Source: an uncultured Eggerthellaceae bacterium (GTDB lineage Bacteria; Actinomycetota; Coriobacteriia; Coriobacteriales; Eggerthellaceae). From it: a DNA stretch of 5,857 nucleotides. The translations under genes were made by a program, and so were the position numbers. Location of the stretch: contig CANRPV010000094.1 of NCBI GenBank assembly GCA_947632575.1, positions 1 through 5,857 of the forward strand, read 5' to 3'. The notes under the pieces were generated by a model that worked only from the letters and a program-made list of their open reading frames with translations, searched no databases and was not told the DNA's origin. The stretch's first letter is position 1; each line of letters starts with the position of its first letter. Of this stretch, positions 1-4,771 are shown piece by piece.

Positions 1-1
1 T

Positions 2-238
2 TCATCTCATAGCCTTTAACTTCGCTGCTTCAATGCGGTAAAGCTTCGCCTTACGCTTGCAGAAGACTCTCCCGTCAATGACCTCAACACTTCCTGGAAC
101 ATTGGCAATGAGATCAAATGATGTCGGGCAATAAGCCCAATCCTTCGAGGTGCGCATTTCTGGCGCCGGACTGTCTGCGCAGCCGTCACAGATGCTTAGA
201 GCTTCTCTAAAGTCGAAGAAAAGATCAGAAGGCTTCAC
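2..238 (-). CDS. Small cysteine-containing phage protein, function unknown
   Basis: A complete 78-residue protein, the last gene of the leftward operon that is visible here. I start it at the GTG at 238 because a strong purine-rich site (GGAAGGAAGGAAC) sits just upstream. A TTG 30 bases further out has no such site. The GTG start overlaps the end of the preceding gene by 14 bases, in keeping with the rest of the operon. Four cysteines (C17, C20, C37, C60, with C17-x2-C20 as a pair) could bind a metal ion, but they are too widely spaced to name a zinc-finger family. The C-terminal 20 residues are very basic (KRKAKLYRIEAAKLKAMR), which suggests nucleic-acid contact. I do not recognise the family. 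It could equally be a small accessory protein with no DNA role. Confidence 0.7.
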   Translation of the reverse strand: MKPSDLFFDFREALSICDGCADSPAPEMRTSKDWAYCPTSFDLIANVPGSVEVIDGRVFCKRKAKLYRIEAAKLKAMR

Positions 239-674
239 GATGTTCCTTCCTTCCCTGCCTGGTTTCAATTAACCAGTGGCCGTAGTTGTAGAGCTGGTTA
301 GAATGCGGTTCTAATTCACGTAAAAGCTGGCCGTCCCACCAAAGAGCCTCGTCTTCATCCCACTCCCAGGAAATCCTGATTAAGCCTTGGTGGATTAGCC
401 CATGACAGCCTGTCGTCCCTGATCCGCAAACGGCAATGAGAGCCGGTTTCAGAACGAAGGCGCCCATGGGAGTTCGCATTGTGAAGACGATTCCCCTGCT
501 CTTTGGTGGCTGGTGATGCGCGTTAGTTGCAGGACGTCCGCAGATGGTACAGACGGCATCCCACTGGAGCTTGTGACTGTTCACCGAGGAATTAGCATAG
601 AAGGCGCCTACGTGTGGCTTGCCGTAGCACTCCGCAATTTCGCGGGAAAGTCCCATGAGCTGGCTTGCGTTCAT
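225..674 (-). CDS. HNH-like zinc-binding phage protein
   Basis: A 149-residue protein started at the ATG at 674. That ATG overlaps the TGA of the replication gene as ATGA and has a near-perfect GGAGGTG site five bases upstream. The middle of the protein looks like an HNH nuclease fold with structural zinc: C42-x2-C45, then the H53-H54 pair followed by QPPKSRG, then C83 and C90-H91-G-L-I-H95. HNH proteins cut or nick DNA. In phage replication modules, relatives such as the NinG type act in recombination. The canonical central Asn is not obvious, so catalytic activity is uncertain and the fold may only bind DNA. The C-terminal third is rich in Trp and acidic residues (WEWDEDEALWWDG at about 103-115) and has no recognised domain. 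Its place directly after the initiator gene suggests a replication or recombination role. Confidence 0.75.
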   Translation of the reverse strand: MNASQLMGLSREIAECYGKPHVGAFYANSSVNSHKLQWDAVCTICGRPATNAHHQPPKSRGIVFTMRTPMGAFVLKPALIAVCGSGTTGCHGLIHQGLIRISWEWDEDEALWWDGQLLRELEPHSNQLYNYGHWLIETRQGRKEHREAF

Positions 675-1294
675 CGGAACACCTCCGGCTGGAAGGTCTT
701 TCCGCAAGCTGGGCAAGAGAACACGCCTTGAGTTGCGTCAAAGAAGATGTCCCGTGATTGGCAGTCGGGGCATTTGATTTTAGCCTCCGGCGCCGCGTCA
801 TCAAAACCGGCGCCGGAGGCGTTATTAGTATTAGTATTATTACTAATACTAATAATAGGATTGCGGTCGCTTGCGTTATTTCCTGCGTTCGCTTTGCGCT
901 TGCTATGCGTTCGCTTTGCGTCTGCATTGCTTCCGCTGTTGGCTTTTTCCCACCTGATTTTTGCTGCTTTAGCTGCGCTTTTAGAACGTTTGCGATAGTT
1001 CTTAATCTCGGCTTCTGCGTGATTGGAAGTGAGAGAACCGTCATCTAATTCAACTAATAAACCGATGCTAATCATTGCCTCTAACCAGCCTTTTAAAGTG
1101 GTTTCGTCGACATGCAGAAAGTAGCAATGCGCCTGCAATGCGCCTGCATTGCGAATGCATAGCGGTCTCTCTTCTCTGTAGATTGATTCAATGCAATACC
1201 AATAGGCATCCACAGCCCCGCCCCCGCATGAGAGGCGGAGCTGAACGATGGAGTCATCCTTAGATGCCATGGTCTCGTGGCTAAAGTAATCCAT
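671..1294 (-). CDS. DUF4373-type phage replication protein with C-terminal zinc ribbon
   Basis: A 207-residue protein. Residues 1 to about 117 match the DUF4373 (Lin1244/Lin1753-like N-terminal) pattern: the MDYFSHET opening, a D-x-x-I-x-x-LR segment, the YWYCIESIYREE helix, an IGLL-x-DDGSLTS turn and a basic RKRSKSAAKAAKIRW end. Such domains are common in phage replication or DnaD-like initiators. A low-complexity linker (about 118-172, rich in Asn, Ser, Ala, Lys) leads to a zinc ribbon, C175-P-D-C178 and C194-P-A-C197. The ATG start touches the SSB stop as TAATG. It has only a weak ribosome site, so coupled translation is likely. The start fits the family's MDYF opening. The linker-coding DNA holds four 22-bp-spaced repeats and two perfect inverted repeats, suggesting the origin lies inside this gene. 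The initiator role is inferred. Confidence 0.82.
   Translation of the reverse strand: MDYFSHETMASKDDSIVQLRLSCGGGAVDAYWYCIESIYREERPLCIRNAGALQAHCYFLHVDETTLKGWLEAMISIGLLVELDDGSLTSNHAEAEIKNYRKRSKSAAKAAKIRWEKANSGSNADAKRTHSKRKANAGNNASDRNPIISISNNTNTNNASGAGFDDAAPEAKIKCPDCQSRDIFFDATQGVFSCPACGKTFQPEVFR
783..820. repeat. Perfect GC-rich inverted repeat, 13-bp arms
   Basis: The left arm GCCTCCGGCGCCG (783-795) and right arm CGGCGCCGGAGGC (808-820) are exact reverse complements with a 12-base loop. It is separated from the AT-rich inverted repeat by a single base (G821). As single-stranded DNA or RNA it would form a very stable hairpin. No T-run follows on either strand. It could be a primase or helicase loading structure, a block, or a structure in the mRNA; the sequence does not decide between these. 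Confidence 0.85.
822..855. repeat. Perfect AT-rich inverted repeat, 15-bp arms
   Basis: The left arm TTATTAGTATTAGTA (822-836) and right arm TACTAATACTAATAA (841-855) are exact reverse complements around a TTAT loop. The 34-base element has few G or C bases and would melt or extrude a cruciform easily. On the minus strand it encodes an I-S-I-S-N-N-T-N-T-N-N stretch of the initiator linker. No T-run follows in either direction, so it does not look like a terminator. It fits a DNA unwinding element. Confidence 0.85.
862..942 (+). repeat. Four iterons with 22-bp spacing
   Basis: Motif copies begin at 862, 884, 906 and 928, each exactly 22 bases after the last, about two helical turns. The second and third share the identical 15-mer TGCGTTCGCTTTGCG. 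The first starts TGCGGTCGCT and the fourth TGCTTCCGCT, giving the common core TGCnnyCGCT. On the coding (minus) strand the two identical copies are read in different frames, so the conservation is not explained by the protein. Same-side, evenly phased copies are typical of initiator-binding iterons. Confidence 0.75.
1124..1167 (+). repeat. 11-bp tandem repeat cluster, GCAnnGCG type
   Basis: Units of 11 bases begin at 1124, 1135, 1146 and 1157: GCAATGCGCCT twice exactly, then GCATTGCGAAT and GCATAGCGGTC. All share GCAnnGCG. The cluster lies within codons about 43-57 of the replication gene. The period is one helical turn and is not a multiple of three, so the protein does not repeat. It is half the 22-bp period of the cluster further along the gene. 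The 15-mer there contains GCAAAGCG on the opposite strand, so the same protein may bind both. Confidence 0.55.
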
Positions 1295-1617
1295 TAGAAC
1301 GGCACGTCTTCTGAGTATTCTTCCCGCTTGGAAAGCAGGTCAATGTCTAGGACTAGAAGCTCGATCTTGCTTCTGCGGTCGCCGTCACGTTCCCAGGTCT
1401 CGTAACGGATTTTCCCAGTAATGGCTACCTTCTTCCCCTTGGTTAACATTGGGTGTAAAGCCCTTGCCCTATCTCCGAACATGAGGCAGTTAATGTAGCC
1501 CGTTTCGCCGTTTCGCTCGTTAAAAGCCAGAGAGAACTGGATTACATCCGTTCCGCTGTTGGTCATGCGGTGCTCGCAGTCCCTCGTTAAGTTCCCGATT
1601 AATTGAACGCTATTCAC
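1294..1617 (-). CDS. ssb: Single-stranded DNA-binding protein (SSB)
   Basis: A 107-residue SSB that coats single-stranded DNA in replication and recombination. Residues 1 to about 97 form the OB fold: MNSVQLIGNLTRDCEHR opening, the FSLAFNERNG strand, the YINCLMFGDRARAL segment, the KGKKVAITGKI turn, W75 and a final LLVLDIDLLSK strand. The linker is almost absent, and the protein ends in the acidic tip SEDVPF, equivalent to the DDIPF tip that recruits partner proteins. It is shorter than bacterial SSBs (about 150-180 residues), as usual for phage versions. It starts with GTG at 1617, seven bases after an AAGGAG site, and overlaps the end of the ERF gene by 8 bases. Its stop overlaps the next gene's ATG. 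It probably works with the ERF annealing protein encoded just upstream. Confidence 0.93.
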   Translation of the reverse strand: MNSVQLIGNLTRDCEHRMTNSGTDVIQFSLAFNERNGETGYINCLMFGDRARALHPMLTKGKKVAITGKIRYETWERDGDRRSKIELLVLDIDLLSKREEYSEDVPF

Positions 1618-2209
1618 CGTCTAACTCCTTTTTGTCACGAATAAGCTGTTCCAAGTAGGCTTCTGTGCTCTGAATGTCGAATTGAGTGAAGTCTTTCATC
1701 GGATATGGGAAAGAGGTCTCCAGCCAGCTCTTAATGCCCTCTTCTTTAATTCCCAGACTTAAAGCTTCTTTCTTAAGTTCGCTGATTCGCTCGAAGCGCC
1801 TTGATTTAACTGGCTCTGGTTTAAGTTGTTTCGCGTCTTCGGCTCCGGCGTTGCCGTCATCGTCTGGCTCTCCCGTGATGCCCCAGTCTGTTTGAGCTTG
1901 CTGTCTCCTTGCATAGGTTAGATTCGACCCGAAGGCTTGAGGATTAGGGCAGAACTCGACCGGGAATCTCGACAGCACAATCTCTTCCTCGCCATCGGTT
2001 ACAGAGCTGACCATGAAACAGGTATCCCCTGGTAGGAAGCTCTGCCTGTAGGCTATTCCCGATTCTCTGCAAGCAGCACGGATGACTTTAAGTGTGCTCT
2101 TTAGAGTCGCGTAGGTGTTTCCGAAGTGGGGATTCTTCCCGTCAAGTTCTGGATTCTCACAGTTAAGCCAGGAAGAGACGAACTTCTGTTCTAGAGTTGC
2201 ATCTGACAT
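1610..2209 (-). CDS. erf: ERF-family single-strand annealing protein
   Basis: A 199-residue recombinase of the ERF superfamily, which anneals complementary single strands and can replace RecA in phage genome circularisation and recombination. The family signature is clear: the NPHFGNTYATL segment at 26-36, a helical AACRESGIAYRQ stretch, the QAFGSNLTYARRQQ core at 91-104, and DDDGN at 116-120. Residues about 121-140 are a linker and the C-terminal part (about 140-199) is a helical domain of unknown detail, perhaps a contact site for SSB. The ATG start has AAGGAG five bases upstream and overlaps the exonuclease gene by 19 bases. The exonuclease, annealase and SSB gene order is a classic two-component recombination module. 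Confidence 0.92.
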   Translation of the reverse strand: MSDATLEQKFVSSWLNCENPELDGKNPHFGNTYATLKSTLKVIRAACRESGIAYRQSFLPGDTCFMVSSVTDGEEEIVLSRFPVEFCPNPQAFGSNLTYARRQQAQTDWGITGEPDDDGNAGAEDAKQLKPEPVKSRRFERISELKKEALSLGIKEEGIKSWLETSFPYPMKDFTQFDIQSTEAYLEQLIRDKKELDGE

Positions 2210-3075
2210 TTAAGCTCCTTGTAATGGTCGCAGAACTCCCTGGCGGAGCAATACTTGAGGCACTTCACGTCCTCGCCTGGGCGCTCAATGATTACGTAGT
2301 CTTTGTCTTCGAGTTCTGAAATGTAAGCGGCGTAACTCTCGGCCTCTGACACATCTTCAAAGAGCCTCTTGGCCTTCTTATTCCCTATTTTCGTGACAGC
2401 GTAAACTGTTGGTTTCGTCCATCGCTCCTCTGGACTACACAGGGGAAGCTCTTTGTCTGGGAGACCTTCGCAAGCTTTAATCTGGTCGAACTTATCTCTG
2501 ATAAACTGGTCGATCTCCTGGAAGTCCTGCTCCCCAAAGTCCCAAGATATTGAAAACACGGGAAACAGCGGATAATCGACCTTTGTTTCAGCGTCTCTTT
2601 TAGAGTGATCTTTGAGAATCGCTACAATCTCGCCCCGATGGGCATTAAAGCCAGCCTTGCGGAGAAGCCAACAATACATGAGCACCTGTTGCTTGTAGTC
2701 ATCCCATTCGTTGTAGATGACCTTCCAAACCGAGGCGGTCTTGTAATCAGTCACGGTTCCGGTTGAATCATCGTAGAGATCGAATATTCCAGAGAGTTCG
2801 TAGTCGCCTACCTGCTCGACAAGGTAGGTCTCCTTTAGTTGACTTGCGGTCTCCTGGGATTGCTCGAGGATTGAATGAACGGCGGTTCCAAAGATCAGCC
2901 AGATCATGTCTGCCACGTCCTGGGTTATTTCGTTGTCATGGCGCCTTAGAAGGAGGGTCTCTCTAACGCCCTTCTGAATGGACGTGACGCTGTATCTTTT
3001 AGACTTGTATTCGTGCTCCCTCTCGACAGCCGAGACAAACGGCTGCGGGAGCCGGAGCTGGTTAGTGATTTTCAT
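2191..3075 (-). CDS. PD-(D/E)XK nuclease, Cas4/RecB-like, likely iron-sulfur
   Basis: A 294-residue nuclease that probably resects DNA ends to provide single strands for the ERF protein encoded next. Motifs in order are FGTAVHSILE (62-71, with H67), SGIFDLYDD (95-103, with D99), VTDYKT (108-113, giving the D110-x-K112 catalytic pair) and QQVLMYCWLL (129-138, the Q-x3-Y motif with Q130 and Y134). These are the signatures of the RecB/Cas4-type nuclease fold. C213 and the C-terminal C272, C276 and C282 (C-x3-C-x5-C) resemble the four cysteines that hold a 4Fe-4S cluster in Cas4 and AddB. The ATG start follows a GGAG site by seven bases and overlaps the RusA gene by 14 bases. No helicase motif is present, so it is the nuclease part alone. 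The iron-sulfur cluster is inferred. Confidence 0.87.
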   Translation of the reverse strand: MKITNQLRLPQPFVSAVEREHEYKSKRYSVTSIQKGVRETLLLRRHDNEITQDVADMIWLIFGTAVHSILEQSQETASQLKETYLVEQVGDYELSGIFDLYDDSTGTVTDYKTASVWKVIYNEWDDYKQQVLMYCWLLRKAGFNAHRGEIVAILKDHSKRDAETKVDYPLFPVFSISWDFGEQDFQEIDQFIRDKFDQIKACEGLPDKELPLCSPEERWTKPTVYAVTKIGNKKAKRLFEDVSEAESYAAYISELEDKDYVIIERPGEDVKCLKYCSAREFCDHYKELKCQMQL

Positions 3076-3520
3076 TTTTAGTCTCCAAAAAATAATCGAG
3101 TACTACGGAAATTCGGTTTCCTGCAACGTGAGGAACGCGAGGCATCTTTCTTAGTTCGCAGATCGTGACTTGAGAATCGTCCCTGTAGGCAACGCCAATA
3201 AGGGCATCCATGACAAGTTTTAAAATGTTGTCAGCGTCGGGCTTAGAGAGATCGGCTCTGCCAGCCCAGAACTTCGGATTAGACTCCGCTAAACAGCGAT
3301 AAGAGGAAACCCGCAGATGAACTTCGTAGTCCTTTTCGAGGAATCTCTTACCAAGCACCTTGATAGCTTTATGCTGGATAAGTTGCTCCAAGCTTTTCGT
3401 CCTGGGAGGTGTGTAGGTCTTTCCGTTAAGAGAGGAGTGCCTTGGGCGTTCCTTCCCGATGATCTGCGGGAGTGTCACGCTGAACTGGGCAGTAGCGACA
3501 TGGCGTGTGACCCAGTTCAT
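3062..3520 (-). CDS. rusA: RusA-family Holliday junction resolvase
   Basis: A 152-residue metal-dependent resolvase that cuts four-way DNA junctions made during phage recombination and replication. The family pattern is present: KERPRHSS with YTPPRTKSLEQLI near the start (about 23-48), then the acidic metal site KPDADNILK (D95, D97, K101), DALIG (D105) and the DDSQV segment (D114, D115). These correspond to the essential aspartates and lysine of E. coli RusA. Length is slightly above the usual 120 or so residues. The ATG overlaps the upstream stop as ATGA and has no good ribosome site, so translation is probably coupled to the gene before it. Confidence 0.92.
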   Translation of the reverse strand: MNWVTRHVATAQFSVTLPQIIGKERPRHSSLNGKTYTPPRTKSLEQLIQHKAIKVLGKRFLEKDYEVHLRVSSYRCLAESNPKFWAGRADLSKPDADNILKLVMDALIGVAYRDDSQVTICELRKMPRVPHVAGNRISVVLDYFLETKNENH

Positions 3521-3927
3521 GAGACGAACCCGTCTACTTTTGCCTCATGCTTTTGAAAAGCTCCTTTAAGCGAGGGGTAGTCCTCCTCAATGATTCGCGC
3601 CAACGCTGGAGCAAACCCGTTCTTAATGGAGACTCCTAGCTCGTTTCGAGCCATGTTCACGAGGTAGTTAGCAGATACCCAGCCATTGTTTCGATAGAGT
3701 CGCATGGCATGGGAGACCATGAAATCATAGGCCTTTGGATGATCCTCGCACCATTGCTTGGTGTCGGTGTAGTCACGCTCGCCCTTTGAGCCTGTTCCCC
3801 ATAGCCCAAGCTGTCCACTCTGGGGTTTAGAAAGCTTGTCGTTTCTCGTGATATAATCACACATGGCTTTGGCCGTGACGCGCTGCCTGTCCGAGATCGG
3901 CGCGTCTTCTTTTTTGGCACTTCTCAT
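3517..3927 (-). CDS. Conserved phage protein of unknown function
   Basis: A 136-residue protein started at the ATG at 3927, eight bases beyond the stop of the preceding gene. Longer starts at 3945 (GTG) or further would overlap that gene and read a Lys-rich stretch without a clear ribosome site. The C-terminal half (HPKAYDFMVSHAMRL, then NNGWVSANYLVNMAR and a VSIKNGFAPALARIIEEDYP stretch ending GAF at about 124) resembles a family of small phage proteins found near resolvase and HNH genes. Those have a similar Y-A-N..., N-N-x-x-x-P-x-x-A-R, P-x-x-x-x-F layout and probably a winged-helix-like fold. I know no established function. The N-terminal 50 residues are basic and look flexible. A DNA-binding role is a guess from context. 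Confidence 0.7.
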   Translation of the reverse strand: MRSAKKEDAPISDRQRVTAKAMCDYITRNDKLSKPQSGQLGLWGTGSKGERDYTDTKQWCEDHPKAYDFMVSHAMRLYRNNGWVSANYLVNMARNELGVSIKNGFAPALARIIEEDYPSLKGAFQKHEAKVDGFVS

Positions 3928-3934
3928 TTCGTTC

Positions 3935-4411
3935 TCACTTTTCACGCAATTTCCGCAACTTTTCTTTTTTTCGTGCTGTATCCGCATAAATGGCCTGGCG
4001 AGCCCGCTTTGCCTCTTGAATCCTCCTTTCCTCTTCCCGCAATTCTTTGTTCACCTCCCTGTTTTTAATCGCTGCTTTGTCTTTGCTTTCTCGAATGGAA
4101 CACTCCCGGCACCACCCAGTCACAGGAGAAAGCGGGCTGTAGACTTGCTTGCCACATTGCGGGCAAAACCAGCGTTTCCTGAGGGTCAGTCCATATCTGG
4201 AGGCCTGTACTTCCACGCTGTGAGGGGAGCGGTTCAGTCGGTCGCTAATCCTTTTCGCTCCTTCATGGGCGTGGGCGTGGAGATACTCAATCTCCCAAGG
4301 CCTCCATCTCAACGGAGTCTGGGCTTTCCCGCTTTTAGCCACGCCACAAAGGCCTGGACTGTTGATCGGATTAAGGCGTCCATTAGCAGAGAATTTCAGA
4401 GATATCGACAC
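3935..4411 (-). CDS. Myb/SANT-like helix-turn-helix plus zinc-ribbon protein
   Basis: About 158 residues from the GTG at 4411, which follows GAGG by six bases and overlaps the upstream regulator gene by 29. Three parts are visible. A Myb-like HTH lies at about 35-75 (RWRPWEIEYLHAHAHEGAKR, then ISDRLNRSPHSVEVQASRYG), with the usual Trp and the R-S-x-x-S-V recognition helix. A zinc ribbon follows at 81-104 (WFCPQC, GWCRECS; C83, C86, C101, C104). The tail at about 108-158 is highly charged with a coiled-coil look. It is most likely a DNA-binding phage regulator or replication accessory factor. The start is uncertain: residues 1-33 carry no recognisable domain. A GTG at 4342 or the TTG at 4312, directly before the Myb helix, are alternatives. 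Confidence 0.75.
   Translation of the reverse strand: MSISLKFSANGRLNPINSPGLCGVAKSGKAQTPLRWRPWEIEYLHAHAHEGAKRISDRLNRSPHSVEVQASRYGLTLRKRWFCPQCGKQVYSPLSPVTGWCRECSIRESKDKAAIKNREVNKELREEERRIQEAKRARQAIYADTARKKEKLRKLREK
4309..4383 (-). other. Possible 24-codon coupled ORF between regulator and Myb gene
   Basis: An ATG at 4383 overlaps the stop of the XRE gene as TAATG. It opens a 24-codon frame (MDALIRSTVQAFVAWLKAGK...) that ends in TGA at 4309. That TGA overlaps a TTG at 4312, in frame with and just before the Myb domain. This would make a TAATG/TTGA coupling chain. There is no ribosome site of its own, and it overlaps the longer Myb gene in another frame, so it may be chance. Confidence 0.2.
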
Positions 4412-4580
4412 CAAGCGCCTCAGCTGCTTGCATGAGCTTCGAGACGGTAGCGGCGTAGGTTCCTCTGCGCTCCCATAGCTGGATTGTCTTAAGTGATAGC
4501 TGGCTCTTCTGTGCGAGGGCTTCTTGGGTTAAGCCTTTCTCGACACGGCACCGAGTAAGAGCGTTTCTCTCGGTTCTCAT
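4383..4580 (-). CDS. Small XRE-family transcriptional regulator (Cro-like position)
   Basis: A 65-residue protein that is essentially one HTH_3 domain: RNALTRCRVEKGLTQEALAQ (5-24), the recognition region LSLKTIQLWERRG (28-40), and helices ending in an EALGVDISEIL stretch. It is the first gene of the leftward operon and is divergent from the larger repressor, the position that Cro or an early regulator takes in lambdoid phages. The ATG has a perfect AGGAGG five bases upstream. It probably binds DNA as a dimer in the control region at 4581-4771. Whether it acts as Cro, an antirepressor or an activator cannot be told from sequence alone. Confidence 0.88.
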   Translation of the reverse strand: MRTERNALTRCRVEKGLTQEALAQKSQLSLKTIQLWERRGTYAATVSKLMQAAEALGVDISEILC

Positions 4581-4598
4581 TATTCCTCCTGTCAGAAT

Positions 4599-4616
4599 CT
4601 TGAGCTTTTTCTTGAG
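4599..4616 (-). repeat. Direct repeat CTCAAGA, 11-bp spacing
   Basis: On the minus strand CTCAAGA occurs twice, 11 bases apart, separated by AAAAG. The pair lies in the expected untranslated leader of the leftward operon, between the candidate promoter and the AGGAGG site. It could be a regulator site or chance. Confidence 0.4.
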
Positions 4617-4627
4617 GTGATGCCAAC

Positions 4628-4656
4628 ATATTAGGCTTTCTGCGAGGCTTAGGCAA
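4628..4656 (-). promoter_or_regulatory. Candidate leftward early promoter
   Basis: Read on the minus strand, TTGCCT (4656-4651) and TAATAT (4633-4628) are separated by exactly 17 bases, each matching the sigma-70 consensus at four of six positions. It would start transcription near 4621, about 40 bases before the small XRE gene. TTAGGC elements overlap both boxes, and a dyad overlaps the -35 side, so repressor binding would block it. Confidence 0.5.
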
Positions 4657-4714
4657 TAGGAGAAACCTAAAATTTTATGCTTTTGTCTAAAATAACTTGA
4701 TTAATTAAGCCTAA
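4631..4714. repeat. Cluster of TTAGGC-like half-sites
   Basis: TTAGGC occurs on the plus strand at 4631 and 4649. On the minus strand it occurs at 4709-4714, with close relatives at 4665-4670 (TTAGGT) and 4685-4690 (TTAGAC). The outermost copies form an exact 8-bp inverted pair, TTAGGCTT (4631-4638) and AAGCCTAA (4707-4714), 68 bases apart. The five elements span the region between the divergent genes and cover both promoter candidates. Confidence 0.5.
4655..4671. promoter_or_regulatory. Operator-like dyad AATAGG-N5-CCTAAA
   Basis: The core TAGG-N5-CCTA (4657-4669) is an exact dyad and has the same spacing as the perfect palindrome at 4796-4812. It abuts and slightly overlaps the -35 box of the leftward promoter candidate. 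A wider dyad, TTAGG-N12-CCTAA (4649-4670), overlaps it. It is probably a repressor operator; which of the two XRE proteins binds is unknown. Confidence 0.5.
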
Positions 4715-4725
4715 TAAATTATCCT
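4697..4725 (+). promoter_or_regulatory. Candidate promoter for the repressor-recombinase operon
   Basis: TTGATT (4697-4702) and TATCCT (4720-4725) lie 17 bases apart, about 47 bases before the repressor ATG. A TTAGGC-type half-site (4709-4714) sits in the spacer, which would allow autoregulation. The match is modest and the surrounding DNA is AT-rich, so other promoters are possible. Confidence 0.4.
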
Positions 4726-4753
4726 TTTACCAGTTGGAAGCCCTATAGTTTCG

Positions 4754-4763
4754 CGTTCGAACG
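4754..4763. repeat. Perfect 10-bp palindrome in the repressor leader
   Basis: CGTTCGAACG is a perfect 10-bp palindrome lying just upstream of the GGAG ribosome site of the repressor gene. It may be a small operator or chance; it does not share the TAGG-type motif. Confidence 0.35.
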
Positions 4764-4771
4764 GAGCACAA

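Larger units (their letters stand above)
783..942. other. Candidate replication origin inside the initiator gene
   Basis: This 160-bp block lies within the linker-coding part of the replication gene. From high to low coordinates it holds four direct repeats at 22-bp spacing (862-942), a six-base gap, an AT-rich perfect inverted repeat (822-855), one base, and a GC-rich perfect inverted repeat (783-820). In lambda and its relatives the iterons bound by the initiator, and an adjacent AT-rich unwinding element, lie inside the initiator gene between its DNA-binding and helicase-loading halves. The same order is seen here. The repeats and hairpins are read directly from the sequence; origin function is inference. 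Confidence 0.6.

Noticed and set aside
225..716. TTG start at 716 for the HNH-like gene
   Set aside because: The ATG at 674 has GGAGGTG at ideal distance and an ATGA overlap; the TTG adds 14 residues inside the upstream zinc ribbon gene.
783..855. Rho-independent terminator
   Set aside because: The hairpins are strong, but no T-run follows on either strand and they lie in the middle of an intact reading frame.
822..942. CRISPR array
   Set aside because: Repeats are only about 15 bases with 7-base gaps, are degenerate at both ends, and lie in a coding frame. There are no spacers of CRISPR length.
592..1044. Leftward 150-codon frame overlapping the initiator gene
   Set aside because: It is an out-of-frame reading of the initiator gene and the start of the HNH-like gene, with low-complexity hydrophobic and basic stretches.
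747..1048. Rightward frames opposite the initiator linker
   Set aside because: They arise from the repeat-rich DNA. The hydrophobic runs (LLVLVLLLILI-like) are just the AT-rich hairpin read in the other direction.
3863..4435. Rightward 190-codon open frame
   Set aside because: It lies opposite two leftward genes with recognisable domains and ribosome sites. Its own translation shows no domain and no good ribosome site.
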